NCBI RefSeq assembly: GCF_014645695.1
Contig: NZ_BMMF01000017.1
Location: 1,342 to 65,341 of the forward strand
Origin: Salinarimonas ramus
GTDB taxonomy: Bacteria > Pseudomonadota > Alphaproteobacteria > Rhizobiales > Beijerinckiaceae
DNA length: 64,000 nucleotides
Reading direction: 5' to 3'
Shown: piece after piece, positions 55,102 through 63,669 of the stretch
How the letters are laid out: the number at the start of each line of letters is the position of its first letter
Numbering within the stretch: the first letter of the stretch is position 1
The notes under the pieces: model-generated
The model's input: the letters and a program-made list of their open reading frames with translations, nothing else
What the model was told of the DNA's origin: nothing
The model's database searches: none
Made by a program: the position numbers and the translations under genes

Positions 55102-55127
55102 CGTCGCACTTGGCTAGCGTGCCGCGG

Positions 55128-55574
55128 ATGACGACACGTGATTCCGAGGGCCTGATCGAGGATCGCGCGCGGGAGCTGGAAGACGCCCTGCGCGCCAAGG
55201 GCGTGCGCATCACACGCCAACGCGCGGCCTTGATCGAGGTTCTCTCGCGCGCGGAGGACCACCCCGACGCCACCGAGCTCCACCGCCGGGCGCAGGATAT
55301 CGACGCGTCGGTCTCGCTCTCGACGGTCTACCGGACGCTGTCGGTTCTGGAGCAGCAGAACGTCGTCCACCGCCACGCCTTCGAGGGCGCCCCCGCCCGC
55401 TTCGAGCCGGCGGACGCGCCGCACCACGACCACATCATCGACATCGAGACCGGCGACGTGCTCGAGTTCCACAACGAGCGCATCGAGAAGCTGCAGGCGG
55501 AGATCGCGGCCGAGCTCGGCTACGAGGTGGTCCGCCACAGGCTGGAGCTGTATTGCCGCAAGCGGAAGGGGTGA
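55128..55574 (+). CDS. Fur-family metal-responsive repressor, Mur-like
   Basis: Metalloregulator of 148 residues. Winged-helix domain with GVRITRQRAALIEVL and SVSLSTVYRTLSVLEQQ; dimerisation domain with APHHDHIIDIETGDVLEFHNE, the main metal-binding stretch. The CxxC pairs of zinc-type Zur proteins are absent, since the protein has only one cysteine near its end. That and the divergent Mn/Zn importer point to a Mur-like manganese sensor, although Fur-like iron sensing is possible. ATG 55128 is the first that keeps the standard N-terminus. Confidence 0.85.
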   Translation: MTTRDSEGLIEDRARELEDALRAKGVRITRQRAALIEVLSRAEDHPDATELHRRAQDIDASVSLSTVYRTLSVLEQQNVVHRHAFEGAPARFEPADAPHHDHIIDIETGDVLEFHNERIEKLQAEIAAELGYEVVRHRLELYCRKRKG

Positions 55575-55580
55575 CGCAGC

Positions 55581-55656
55581 GGGTGGGGGCGGACCGTTTT
55601 TCGGGGCATTCGCCTCCTCCGGTCCGCTCACGCGGCCCACCTCCCCTGCGGGGAGA
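55581..55656. repeat. Partial composite palindromic element, copy 3
   Basis: Between the convergent Fur-family gene and dinB. It contains the core GGTGGGGGCGGACCG, its complement CGGTCCG further on, and the terminal hairpin CTCCCC-TGC-GGGGAG at about 55641-55655. It lacks the left hairpin of the other two copies. Likely termination role for both genes. Confidence 0.5.
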
Positions 55657-55658
55657 TT

Positions 55659-56939
55659 TCACCCACCCTTGCGCAGCACGATCCCCCGCTGCACGGCGGC
55701 GTCGCCGAAGCGCTTGCGCAGGGCCGCGATGGCGTCGGCGCGGCTCTTCTCGCGGGGCGCATCCGGATCGGCGAGGTCGCCGCGGTCGGCGAGCGCGGGA
55801 TCGCACAGATCGCCCGCGCCGATGCCCAGTAGGCGGAAGGGCGTGCCGTCGCATTCCTCGGCGAGCAGGCGCCGCCCGGCCTCGTAGAGCCGGGTCGCGA
55901 GCCCCGTGGGCGGCAGGCCCGAGAGCGTGCGGGTGCGCAGCTTGAAGTCGGTCGTCTTGAGCTTGAGGACGACGCTGCGCGTGGCGTAGCCCTCCGCAGC
56001 CAGGCGCGCGGCGAGCTTCTCGGCGAGGCGCCAGAGGATGGGCTCGAGGTCGGCGAGCGCGGCGATGTCGTGCTCGAACGTGGTCTCGGCGGACACGCTC
56101 TTCGTCTCGCGCACGGGCTCGACGCGCCGCGTGTCGCGCCCCTCCGCGAGCGCCTTGAGCCGAAGCCCGTCGCGCCCGGCGACCGCGACGAGGCGGGCGG
56201 GGTCCGCGCGGGCGATCTGCCCGACCTTGGCGAAGCCCGCCTGCGCGAGCTTCTTCTCGGCGACCGCGCCGATGCCCGGCAGGATGCCCACCGGCCGGTC
56301 CGCCAGGAAGGCGGCCGCCTCGGCCGCGCCGATCACCGCGAAGCCGCGGGGCTTGTCGAGGTCCGAGGCGATCTTGGCCAGGAACTTGTTGGGCGCGAGC
56401 CCCACCGAGACCGTGATGCCGATCTCCCGCTCGACGCGCCGCGCGAAGCGCGCCAGCGTCACGGCGGGCGCGGCGCCGTGCAGGCGCTGCGTTCCGGAGA
56501 GATCGAGGAAGGCCTCGTCGATGGAGAGCGGCTCGACGAGCGGCGTCAGGTCGCGCATCATGGCGCGGACCTCGCGCCCGACGGCGACGTATTTCGCCAT
56601 GTTCGGGCGAATCACCACGGCGTCGGGGCAGGCGTCGAGCGCCTTGAACATGGGCATGGCCGAGCGCACGCCGTAGGTCCGCGCGACGTAGCAGCAGGTG
56701 GAGACGACGCCGCGCCGCCCGCCGCCGATGATCACCGGCTTGTCGGCGAGGGAGGGGTCGTCGCGCTTCTCGATGGTCGCGAAGAAGGCGTCGCAATCGA
56801 CATGGGCGATGGACAGCGCCGTGAGCTCGGGATGGGAGACGATCCTCGGCGAGCCGCAGGCGCGGCAACGCGGACGCCCGCCCATCGCGGGCGCCGAGAG
56901 CGCGAGGCAATCGCGGCACAGGGCGACCGCGGCCGCCAT
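55659..56939 (-). CDS. dinB: DNA polymerase IV
   Basis: Y-family translesion polymerase of 426 residues. An N-terminal zinc-ribbon-like extension (CRDC and CRAC) precedes the catalytic core, common in alphaproteobacteria. Catalytic acids are in IAHVDCDAFFATIEKRDDP and PLSIDEAFLDL; the thumb and little-finger domains follow (KFLAKIASDLDKPRGF, GIGAVAEKKL). GGAGGGAGG precedes the ATG. Normally error-prone; SOS control is not evident from the leader. Confidence 0.93.
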   Translation of the reverse strand: MAAAVALCRDCLALSAPAMGGRPRCRACGSPRIVSHPELTALSIAHVDCDAFFATIEKRDDPSLADKPVIIGGGRRGVVSTCCYVARTYGVRSAMPMFKALDACPDAVVIRPNMAKYVAVGREVRAMMRDLTPLVEPLSIDEAFLDLSGTQRLHGAAPAVTLARFARRVEREIGITVSVGLAPNKFLAKIASDLDKPRGFAVIGAAEAAAFLADRPVGILPGIGAVAEKKLAQAGFAKVGQIARADPARLVAVAGRDGLRLKALAEGRDTRRVEPVRETKSVSAETTFEHDIAALADLEPILWRLAEKLAARLAAEGYATRSVVLKLKTTDFKLRTRTLSGLPPTGLATRLYEAGRRLLAEECDGTPFRLLGIGAGDLCDPALADRGDLADPDAPREKSRADAIAALRKRFGDAAVQRGIVLRKGG

Positions 56940-56952
56940 GGCGGGTCCTCCC

Positions 56953-57225
56953 TCAGGCGTCGAAGGCGGGGGGCGAGAGCAGCATCTGCGCCCGCGCCAC
57001 CGCCTCCGGGCTCTCGTCCGACGCCTCGGCCACCGCGAGGAGAAGCTCCTCCTCGGCGACGACGTGGTCGAGGATCGCGGCGAGGAAGCCGGGCTCGCCC
57101 GCCGCTTCACGCAGGCCGGCGGGATCGAGCCCGGTGAGCGCGAGGAAGCGCGCGAGCCGCTCCTCGTCGGCCGCGATCAGCCCGAGCGCGGCGACCGCGA
57201 TCTCCTCGGCGCGAGCGGGATTCAT
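56953..57225 (-). CDS. DUF3572 protein
   Basis: Helical protein of 90 residues matching DUF3572: MNPARAEEIAVAALGLIAAD, RFLALTGLDPAGLREAAGEP and FLAAILDHVVAEEELLL. Typically encoded between dinB and divK in Hyphomicrobiales, as here. Function unknown. ATG 57225 is the family start; a longer frame reaches 57276 without a ribosome site. Confidence 0.88.
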   Translation of the reverse strand: MNPARAEEIAVAALGLIAADEERLARFLALTGLDPAGLREAAGEPGFLAAILDHVVAEEELLLAVAEASDESPEAVARAQMLLSPPAFDA

Positions 57226-57268
57226 ATTTGTTAGGCGACGTTCGGTTCTCACCTGAGACGCTTTCGAT

Positions 57269-57295
57269 TTGACCATTCGTCAATAGGTGTACGGT
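57269..57295 (+). promoter_or_regulatory. Candidate promoter of divK-pleD
   Basis: TTGACC at 57269-57274 and TACGGT at 57290-57295, spaced 15 bases, in the only AT-richer segment before divK. Spacing is shorter than ideal, so the -10 may be shifted. Confidence 0.3.
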
Positions 57296-57364
57296 ACAAG
57301 GACCCATCCGATCAAACGCAAGCGGCGGGCGTGCCCGCAGGGCTCGCGCCCCGAGAGGTCGAGG

Positions 57365-57736
57365 ATGAAGAAGACGGTGCTCATCGTCGAGGACAACGAG
57401 CTCAACATGAAGCTCTTCAACGACCTGCTCGAGGCGCACGGCTATTCCACGCTGAAGACCGCGAGCGGGTTCGAGGCGATGGAGCTCGCCCGCAGCCACC
57501 GGCCGGACCTCATCCTCATGGACATCCAGCTGCCCGAGGTCTCCGGCCTCGAGGTGACGAAATGGCTCAAGGAGGACGACGACCTGAAACTCATCCCGGT
57601 CGTCGCCGTAACTGCCTTCGCCATGAAGGGAGACGAGGAGCGCATCCGCGAAGGCGGGTGCGAGGCCTATCTCTCGAAGCCGATCTCGGTGGCGAAGTTC
57701 CTCGAGACGGTTCGCACCTATGTCGGCGCAGCCTGA
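57365..57736 (+). CDS. divK: Single-domain response regulator
   Basis: Essential cell-cycle regulator in Caulobacter and rhizobia, 123 residues, a lone receiver domain. Acidic pocket E9/D10, phospho-acceptor D53 ([11 protein letters not shown]), switch threonine in [14 protein letters not shown], lysine in YLSKPIS. It modulates DivJ, PleC and DivL kinases and thereby CtrA. AGG lies just before the ATG. Followed by pleD after 15 bases. Confidence 0.95.
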   Translation: MKKTVLIVEDNELNMKLFNDLLEAHGYSTLKTASGFEAMELARSHRPDLILMDIQLPEVSGLEVTKWLKEDDDLKLIPVVAVTAFAMKGDEERIREGGCEAYLSKPISVAKFLETVRTYVGAA

Positions 57737-57751
57737 GGAGACGAGCCACCG

Positions 57752-59128
57752 ATGACAGCCCGCGTCCTCGTCGTCGACGACATCTTCCCGAACGTGAAGC
57801 TGCTCGAGGCCAAGCTCTCGGCCGAGTACTTCGACGTCGTCACCGCCATGAACGGCCCCGACGCCCTCGCCGTCTGCGAGCAGGGCCTCGCCGACATCGT
57901 CCTCCTCGACGTGATGATGCCGGGGATGGACGGGTTCGAGGTCTGTCGCCGGCTCAAGAACGCGCCGACGACGGCGCACCTGCCCGTCGTCATGGTCACC
58001 GCCCTCGACCAGCCGAGCGACCGGCTCAAGGGTCTCGACGCGGGCGCGGACGACTTCCTGACGAAGCCGGTGGACGACGCGGCGCTCTTCGCGCGGGTGC
58101 GCTCGCTGGTGCGGCTCAAGTCCGTCACCGACGAGCTGCGCACCCGCGCCATGGCGTCGCGCGAATACGGGCTCGTGGGCGATCCCCTCGCCGCCGCCGC
58201 GGCGGAGGACGGGCAGAACGCCAAGATCCTCGTCGTCGACGATCGCCGCTCGTCCTACGAGCGCCTCGGCGCGACGCTCTCCCAGCTCCACCGCGTGGAC
58301 ATCGAGCCCGATCCGCACCAGGCGCTGATTCGCGCCGCGGAGGGGGCCTACGACACGGTGCTCGTCTCCCTCGACCTGCAGGAATTCGACGGCTTGCGCC
58401 TGTGCTCGCAGCTGCGCTCGCTCGAGCGCACCCGCGACCTCGCCGTCCTGATGATCGCCGAGAGCGAGGACCGGGCGCGGATCCTGCGCGGCCTCGACAT
58501 CGGCGTGCACGATTTCCTCGTGCGCCCCGTCGATCGCAACGAGCTCGTGGCGCGCGTGCGCACGCAGGTGCGGCGCAAGCGCTTCGCCGAGCGCCTGCGC
58601 GAGAGCGTCCAGGTCTCCCTCGAGCTCGCCGTCACCGACGCGCTGACGGGGCTGCACAATCGCCGCTACCTCGACAGCCATCTCGCCGCGCTCTTCGACG
58701 AGGCGAGCCTCAGGGCGCGCCCGCTCTCGGTGCTCGTCCTCGACATCGACCGCTTCAAGTCCGTCAACGACACCTACGGCCACGACGCCGGCGACGAGGT
58801 GCTGCGCGAGTTCGCGACCCGCATCCGCTCGCAGACGCGCGGCATCGACGTCGTCGCCCGCTTCGGCGGCGAGGAGATGGTCGTCGTCGTGCCCGATACC
58901 GGGCTCGAGGGCGCCCGCGCCGTGGCGCAGCGCATCTGCGACCGCATCGAGAGCGAGCCCTTCGCCATCCATCAGGGTACGCGCTCCATCCCGGTGACCG
59001 TATCGATCGGCGTCTCCGCGCGCATGGTCGAGGACCGCAGCCCCGCGGATCTTCTGAAGCGCGCCGACCTCGCGCTCTACAGGGCGAAGGAAGAGGGCCG
59101 CAATCGCGTCGTCGCGTCGGCCGCCTGA
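57752..59128 (+). CDS. pleD: Diguanylate cyclase response regulator
   Basis: Protein of 458 residues with REC-REC-GGDEF order. REC1 (about 1-120) has phospho-acceptor D53 in LLDVMMPGMDG. REC2 (about 155-275) has a serine at the matching place (VLVSLDLQEFDG), so it is an adaptor, as is usual for PleD. The cyclase signature GGEEM is at 372-376 and the inhibitory site RGID at 363-366. Makes c-di-GMP at the cell pole to drive the motile-to-sessile switch. Complete. Confidence 0.95.
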   Translation: MTARVLVVDDIFPNVKLLEAKLSAEYFDVVTAMNGPDALAVCEQGLADIVLLDVMMPGMDGFEVCRRLKNAPTTAHLPVVMVTALDQPSDRLKGLDAGADDFLTKPVDDAALFARVRSLVRLKSVTDELRTRAMASREYGLVGDPLAAAAAEDGQNAKILVVDDRRSSYERLGATLSQLHRVDIEPDPHQALIRAAEGAYDTVLVSLDLQEFDGLRLCSQLRSLERTRDLAVLMIAESEDRARILRGLDIGVHDFLVRPVDRNELVARVRTQVRRKRFAERLRESVQVSLELAVTDALTGLHNRRYLDSHLAALFDEASLRARPLSVLVLDIDRFKSVNDTYGHDAGDEVLREFATRIRSQTRGIDVVARFGGEEMVVVVPDTGLEGARAVAQRICDRIESEPFAIHQGTRSIPVTVSIGVSARMVEDRSPADLLKRADLALYRAKEEGRNRVVASAA

Positions 59129-59331
59129 GGGCCGCTCGCGACGCGCCGATGCGGGCGTCCTCGCGCATCTTAACCTTTACGAAGAATGAAGGAGCGCGAC
59201 GTCGCATCCGCTGTTGCGCCGCACGGGGGTTCCTGTAGGGTGACCACCAACGGCGAGGCGGCCCCGGCCCCTCCCAAACAGACGCCCTCGATGTCCAGGT
59301 CCGCCGCATCTCCTGGGTTTTCGCAGGGCAA

Positions 59332-59466
59332 GGCCGGTCAGGAAGCGGATAATGGCCTCCTCATGACCGCTTCCTGCCGGCCACCTCATTCCTGAACGGG
59401 AGAGCTCGATCCGAGATCGAGCGAGACGCCCGGGTCGCCCTCCGCGACCCGGGCGTTCTTCTTTTC
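59332..59466 (+). ncRNA. Candidate small RNA with CCTCC loops
   Basis: Stem 1 pairs 59332-59348 with 59367-59382 (16 pairs, one bulged T); its 18-base loop contains CCTCCTC. Stem 2 is the terminator at 59426-59456, whose loop is CCTCC. Anti-Shine-Dalgarno CCUCC motifs in loops are a known feature of alphaproteobacterial trans-acting small RNAs. The 5' end cannot be fixed and no promoter was recognised, so the interval given is minimal. It may be processed from the pleD transcript. Confidence 0.45.
59426..59466 (+). terminator. Rho-independent terminator
   Basis: Perfect 13-base arms (ACGCCCGGGTCGC and its complement) with a five-base loop, followed by TTCTTCTTTT on the plus strand. It is the clearest intrinsic terminator in the window. 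It is about 300 bases beyond pleD, suggesting another transcribed element between. Confidence 0.9.
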
Positions 59467-59492
59467 GCGCGCGACCGGCGGCCCCGCGATGC

Positions 59493-60884
59493 TCAGCTGT
59501 AGAGCACCCGCGGCAGCCACGTGGCGATCTCCGGGAACAGGAACAGCAGCACCAGCGCCACGACCTGCAGGACCACGAAGGGCACCACGCCCTGGTAGAT
59601 CATGCCCGTCGTCACCTTCGAGGGCGCGACGCCGCGCAGGTAGAACAACGCGAAGCCGAAGGGCGGGGTGAGGAAGGACGTCTGCAGGTTCATGCCGACG
59701 ATGACGCCGAGCCAGACGGGGCTGACGTCGAGGTTGAGCAGAACCGGCGCCGTGATCGGCAGGACGATGAAGATGATCTCGAACGTGTCGAGGATGAAGC
59801 CAAGCACGAACATCATCGCCATGACCGCGATGACCGCACCGACGACGCCGCCGGGCAGGCCCGACAGGAGATCGTGCACGAGCGCATCGCCGCCCATCAG
59901 GCGGAAGACGATGGAGAAGACCGAGGCGCCGAACAGGATGATGAAGATCATCGAGGTGATCGTCGCCGTGGAGATCACCACGTCCTTGAAGGTCTGCGCC
60001 GAGAGCTTCAGGCGCAGCCCCGCGAGGATCGTCGCGCCGACGGCGCCGACGGAGGCCGCCTCGGTGGGCGTGGCGATGCCGCCGAGGATCGAGCCGAGAA
60101 CCGCGATGATGAGGAGGAGCGGCGGGACGAGGGCCGTAACGACCTCGCGGCCGAGATGCTGCTTCTCCTCGGGGGGCACCGGCGTCGCCGGACAGCTCTG
60201 CGGGGAGATGAAGGCCTTGATCACCATCCAAAGCAGGTAGAGGCCGACGAGCAGCAGGCCGGGGAAGAAGGCGCCGGCGAAGAGGTCGCCCACGGAGACG
60301 GGCGCGGGGGCGAAGTTGCCCTTCGCCATCTGCACCTGAGAATTGATGCCCGCGAGCATGTCGCCCATGAAGATGAGCACCGTCGAGGGCGGGATGATCT
60401 GCCCGAGCGTGCCGGACGCGCAGATGACGCCGCAGGCGAGCCGCGGGTCGTAGCCCGCGCGCATCATCGCCGGCAGCGAGATCAGCCCCATCGTCACGAC
60501 GGTGGCACCGACGACGCCGGTGGAGGCCGCGAGCAGCGCACCGACGATGACGACCGAGATGCCGAGCCCGCCGCGCAGGTTGCCGAACAGCTTGCCCATC
60601 GTCAGCAGCAATTGCTCGGCGATGCCCGAGCGCTCGAGCATGACGCCCATGAAGATGAACAAGGGCACCGCGACGAGCACCTCGTTCGTCATGAAGCCGA
60701 TGTAGCGCGAGGGCAGCGCCGCGTAGTTCGACGGGTCGAATACGCCCAGCGACATGCCGACGAGGCCGAAGATGAGCGAGACGCCCGCCAGCGTGAACGC
60801 GACGGGAAAGCCCAGCATGAGCAGGCCGATGATGCCGAAGAACATCGAGCCGGCGAGAATCTCGCCGAGGAGGACGGGATCCAT
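59493..60884 (-). CDS. TRAP transporter large permease (DctM-like), second set
   Basis: Inner-membrane protein of 463 residues with about 12-14 helices, the sodium-coupled transport subunit of a TRAP carrier. VAVPLFIFMGVMLERSGIAEQLL, GQIIPPSTVLIFMGDML, GGIATPTEAASVGAVGA and LTPPFGFALFYLRGV are DctM signatures. It follows its small permease by six bases. No substrate-binding protein gene lies in this unit within the window. Confidence 0.93.
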   Translation of the reverse strand: MDPVLLGEILAGSMFFGIIGLLMLGFPVAFTLAGVSLIFGLVGMSLGVFDPSNYAALPSRYIGFMTNEVLVAVPLFIFMGVMLERSGIAEQLLLTMGKLFGNLRGGLGISVVIVGALLAASTGVVGATVVTMGLISLPAMMRAGYDPRLACGVICASGTLGQIIPPSTVLIFMGDMLAGINSQVQMAKGNFAPAPVSVGDLFAGAFFPGLLLVGLYLLWMVIKAFISPQSCPATPVPPEEKQHLGREVVTALVPPLLLIIAVLGSILGGIATPTEAASVGAVGATILAGLRLKLSAQTFKDVVISTATITSMIFIILFGASVFSIVFRLMGGDALVHDLLSGLPGGVVGAVIAVMAMMFVLGFILDTFEIIFIVLPITAPVLLNLDVSPVWLGVIVGMNLQTSFLTPPFGFALFYLRGVAPSKVTTGMIYQGVVPFVVLQVVALVLLFLFPEIATWLPRVLYS

Positions 60885-60890
60885 GCCGGC

Positions 60891-61442
60891 TTACTCCTTG
60901 CCGTGGCCGTAGCGCAGGTTCTCGGGGACGAGATCCTCGCGCCCGCCGAGGATGAGCACGCTGCGCGCGATCATGGCGATGCCCTGGAGGAGGATCAGCA
61001 GGCCGAAGAGGAGGATGAAGCTCTTGAGCACGAAGAAGCCGGGCATGCCGCCGACGTTCGGCGAGGCCTCGTAGAGCCGCCAGGAGCGCTGCACGTAGGG
61101 CATGCCGTAGGAATAGATCACCCAGCAATAGGGGACGATGAAGATCACGACGCCGATCATGTCGATCAGCGCCTTCGTCCGCAGCGTGGCGGGGCGGTAG
61201 AAGATGTCGACGCGCACGTGGTCGTCGCGCAGGAGCGCGAAGCCGGCGACCGCCGTGAACATCGCCCCGTTGAGCCAGACGTAGAGGTCCTGCATCCAGA
61301 CCTGCGTCGTCGAGAAGGCGTAGCGCTGCACGACGACGGTGAAGCAGACCAGCACGATGGCGAGCGCCAACCAGGCGAACACGTTGCCCACGACGCGGTT
61401 CACCCCGCTCAACGCGCGCATCAACCCCGCGACGACATGCAC
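60891..61442 (-). CDS. TRAP transporter small permease (DctQ-like), second set
   Basis: Four-helix membrane protein of 183 residues. LVCFTVVVQRYAFSTTQVWMQDLYVWLN and DDHVRVDIFYR match DctQ. Start GTG 61442 is chosen because GGGAGGG lies about seven bases upstream; ATG 61421 is the next option. It lies 179 bases after the first large-permease gene. Confidence 0.88.
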   Translation of the reverse strand: MHVVAGLMRALSGVNRVVGNVFAWLALAIVLVCFTVVVQRYAFSTTQVWMQDLYVWLNGAMFTAVAGFALLRDDHVRVDIFYRPATLRTKALIDMIGVVIFIVPYCWVIYSYGMPYVQRSWRLYEASPNVGGMPGFFVLKSFILLFGLLILLQGIAMIARSVLILGGREDLVPENLRYGHGKE

Positions 61443-61554
61443 GGCATCCCTCCCCCGCGACGCGGCTTCGCGCGTCGTTCCCTCGCTCGCCCGCACCTTG
61501 CCGGCGAGCGTTGTCCGGGCCGTGCGCAATCGCGCAAGCCCGCATGCGCCCTGC

Positions 61555-61582
61555 CTATGATACGGATGTTTCCCAAGGTCAA
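61555..61582 (-). promoter_or_regulatory. Candidate promoter of the second TRAP permease pair
   Basis: Minus strand: TTGACC (61582-61577) and TCATAG (61560-61555) with 16 bases between, about 110 bases before the GTG start, in a locally AT-richer stretch. It would let the second pair be expressed apart from the first. Confidence 0.4.
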
Positions 61583-61621
61583 CGCCCAATCGGCGCGCAC
61601 CCGGGAGCCGAGCGGGCCTCC

Positions 61622-62986
61622 TCAGCCACCGTACATCTGGCCGGGCAACCACAGGACGAGCGGCTCCCAGGCGAAGACCATGGCGACGACCAGCACCTGG
61701 ATCAGGACGAAGGGTATGACGCCCTTGTAGATATCGGTGGTCTTCACCTCGGGTGGAACGACGCCCTTCAGGTAGAAGAGCGAGAATCCCACCGGTGGCG
61801 TCAGGAACGAGGTCTGCAGCGTCACCGCGAACAGGACCACGAACCAGACGAGCTCGAAGCCGAGCCCCACCACGACCGGCCCGACGAGCGGCAGCAGGAT
61901 CAGCGTGATCTCGAGCCAGTCGAGGAAGAAGCCGGCGAGGAAGGCGATGAAGAGGATCACGAGCACGATTCCGCCCGGCGGGAACGGGATCGAGTTGAGC
62001 ATGTGGGCGATGAACTCGTCGCCGCCGAGCTGGCGCAGCACGACCGCGAAGGCGGTCGCGCCCAGGAAGATGCCGAAGATGAAGGCGGTGGTGAGCGTCG
62101 TCTTGTAGCAGACGTCCCGCAGCACGGCGAAGGAGAAGCGCCGGTTCGCCATCGCGAGCAGCGTCGCGCCGGCGGCACCCACGCCCGACGCCTCCGTGGG
62201 CGTCGCGATGCCGAAGAAGATCGAGCCGAGCACGGCGACGATGAGCAGGATCGGCGGGAAGACGGCGATCAGCGTGTCGCGCACGAGCCCCGGCGACAAC
62301 GGCTCGAGATTCTTGGGAGCCGGCGCCATGCGCGGCATGATCTGCGCGCCGATGATGGCGTAGGCCATGTAGCACAGGCCGAGCAGCACGCCGGGGATGA
62401 GCGCGCCCATGAACAGCTCGCCCACCGACAGCGAGAGCTGGTCCGCCATCAGGATGAGCATGACGGAGGGCGGGATCAGGATGCCGAGCGTGCCCGCCGA
62501 GGCGACGACGCCCGAGGCGAAGGCCTTCGAGTAGTTCTGCGCGAGCATCACCGGCATGGCGAGCATCGCGAGCAGCGTCACCGAGGCGCCGACGATGCCG
62601 GTGGAGGCCGCGAGCAGGATGCCGATGAGGATCACGCCCATGGCGAGCCCGCCGCGATAGCGGCCGAAGAGCTTGACGAAGTTCACCATCAGCTTGTCGG
62701 CGACGCCCGAGCGCTCGAGCATCAGGCCCATGAAGATGAACATCGGCAGGGCGACGAGCACCCAGTTCGACATCTGCGCGTAGATGCGCTGCACGATGAT
62801 GCCGAAGATGCGGAAGTTCGTCAGGAAGTAGGTGTCGACGTCGAAATACTCGTTGAGCAGGATGCAGCCCACCGCGAAGATCACGGCGATGCCGCCCAGC
62901 AGCCACGCGATGGGGAATCCGGTGAAGATCAGGGCGATGAAGGAACCCATCATCGCGATGACCAGGAACTCGTAGGTTTCGAGCAC
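61622..62986 (-). CDS. TRAP transporter large permease (DctM-like), first set
   Basis: Membrane protein of 454 residues. VLVALPMFIFMGLMLERSGVADKLM, GILIPPSVMLILMADQL, FGIATPTEASGVGAAGA and LTPPVGFSLFYLKGV are the DctM signatures. It closely parallels the second set, so the two probably share ancestry and perhaps related substrates. It follows its small permease by 48 bases. Confidence 0.93.
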   Translation of the reverse strand: MLETYEFLVIAMMGSFIALIFTGFPIAWLLGGIAVIFAVGCILLNEYFDVDTYFLTNFRIFGIIVQRIYAQMSNWVLVALPMFIFMGLMLERSGVADKLMVNFVKLFGRYRGGLAMGVILIGILLAASTGIVGASVTLLAMLAMPVMLAQNYSKAFASGVVASAGTLGILIPPSVMLILMADQLSLSVGELFMGALIPGVLLGLCYMAYAIIGAQIMPRMAPAPKNLEPLSPGLVRDTLIAVFPPILLIVAVLGSIFFGIATPTEASGVGAAGATLLAMANRRFSFAVLRDVCYKTTLTTAFIFGIFLGATAFAVVLRQLGGDEFIAHMLNSIPFPPGGIVLVILFIAFLAGFFLDWLEITLILLPLVGPVVVGLGFELVWFVVLFAVTLQTSFLTPPVGFSLFYLKGVVPPEVKTTDIYKGVIPFVLIQVLVVAMVFAWEPLVLWLPGQMYGG

Positions 62987-63034
62987 GCGCGGCGCCTCCG
63001 AGGCCTCACGGCCCCACGTGAGTATTCGAACGGG

Positions 63035-63634
63035 TCAGGTCGGTCCGGCGTCGCCGGACGCGGGGCGCGGACGCGGCGTGCCGAACAGGAACGCCGTCAC
63101 GCGCGACAGCCGCGAGAACGCGGCGAGGCCCAGGAAACCGAAGGCGACGATGATGACGGCCTTCGACACCCAGCGCGCCGGCAGCCCACCGGGTGCCGGC
63201 GAGGTCTCGTTGAGCCGCCAGGCCCGCTCGACGAACGGGATCGCGTCCATGATCACCACGTAGACGAACGGAGCCAGGAAGAGGAGCAGCCCCACGAGCT
63301 CGACCCAGGCCCGCCCGCGATGCGACAGCTTCTCGGCCACCACGTCGACGCGCACGTGCCCGTCGTACAGCAGCGTGTAGGACAGGCCCATCATGAAGCC
63401 GATGGCGTAGAGGTGCCATTGCAGCTCCTCCAGCGCGACGAAGTTCGTGCCGATCGCGTAGCGCAGCACGACGTTGCCCACGATCAGGACGATGAGGATC
63501 GCCCAGATCCAGGAGAACGCCTCGCCGATCCTGCGCACGAGCGCGTCGATCGGGCGGGAGATCGCCGTCTCCGGGAGGGAGAAGGCGGCGGCTTCGGCCG
63601 CCGCCCCCTCTTTGGGCGCGTGGAGATTGGCCAC
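63035..63634 (-). CDS. TRAP transporter small permease (DctQ-like), first set
   Basis: Membrane protein of 199 residues with a cytoplasmic N-terminal stretch of about 40 residues and four helices. VGNVVLRYAIGTNFVALEELQWHL is the conserved first-loop region, and YDGHVRVDVVAEKL matches DctQ. Start GTG 63634 keeps the conserved MANLH-type beginning; the ribosome site is weak. It follows the binding-protein gene by 35 bases. Confidence 0.88.
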   Translation of the reverse strand: MANLHAPKEGAAAEAAAFSLPETAISRPIDALVRRIGEAFSWIWAILIVLIVGNVVLRYAIGTNFVALEELQWHLYAIGFMMGLSYTLLYDGHVRVDVVAEKLSHRGRAWVELVGLLLFLAPFVYVVIMDAIPFVERAWRLNETSPAPGGLPARWVSKAVIIVAFGFLGLAAFSRLSRVTAFLFGTPRPRPASGDAGPT

Positions 63635-63669
63635 GTGTCAGCGCCTTTCGCGATGCCGGTGCGGCCCGC

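Larger units (their letters stand above)
59129..59492. other. Convergent gap downstream of pleD
   Basis: A 364-base gap between pleD and the TRAP permease gene. The usual follower of pleD, ribosomal protein gene rpmG, is not found in any frame. Open frames present (for example 59186-59395) have low-complexity translations and no ribosome site. The right half holds two strong stem-loops and a terminator, described separately. Confidence 0.6.

Noticed and set aside
59129-59331. rpmG (ribosomal protein L33), often found after pleD
   Set aside because: All three plus-strand frames were read by eye and none gives the conserved short L33 sequence.
59186-59395. Small open frame of 69 codons downstream of pleD
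   Set aside because: No good ribosome site, low-complexity translation, and it runs through a 16-pair stem better explained as RNA structure.
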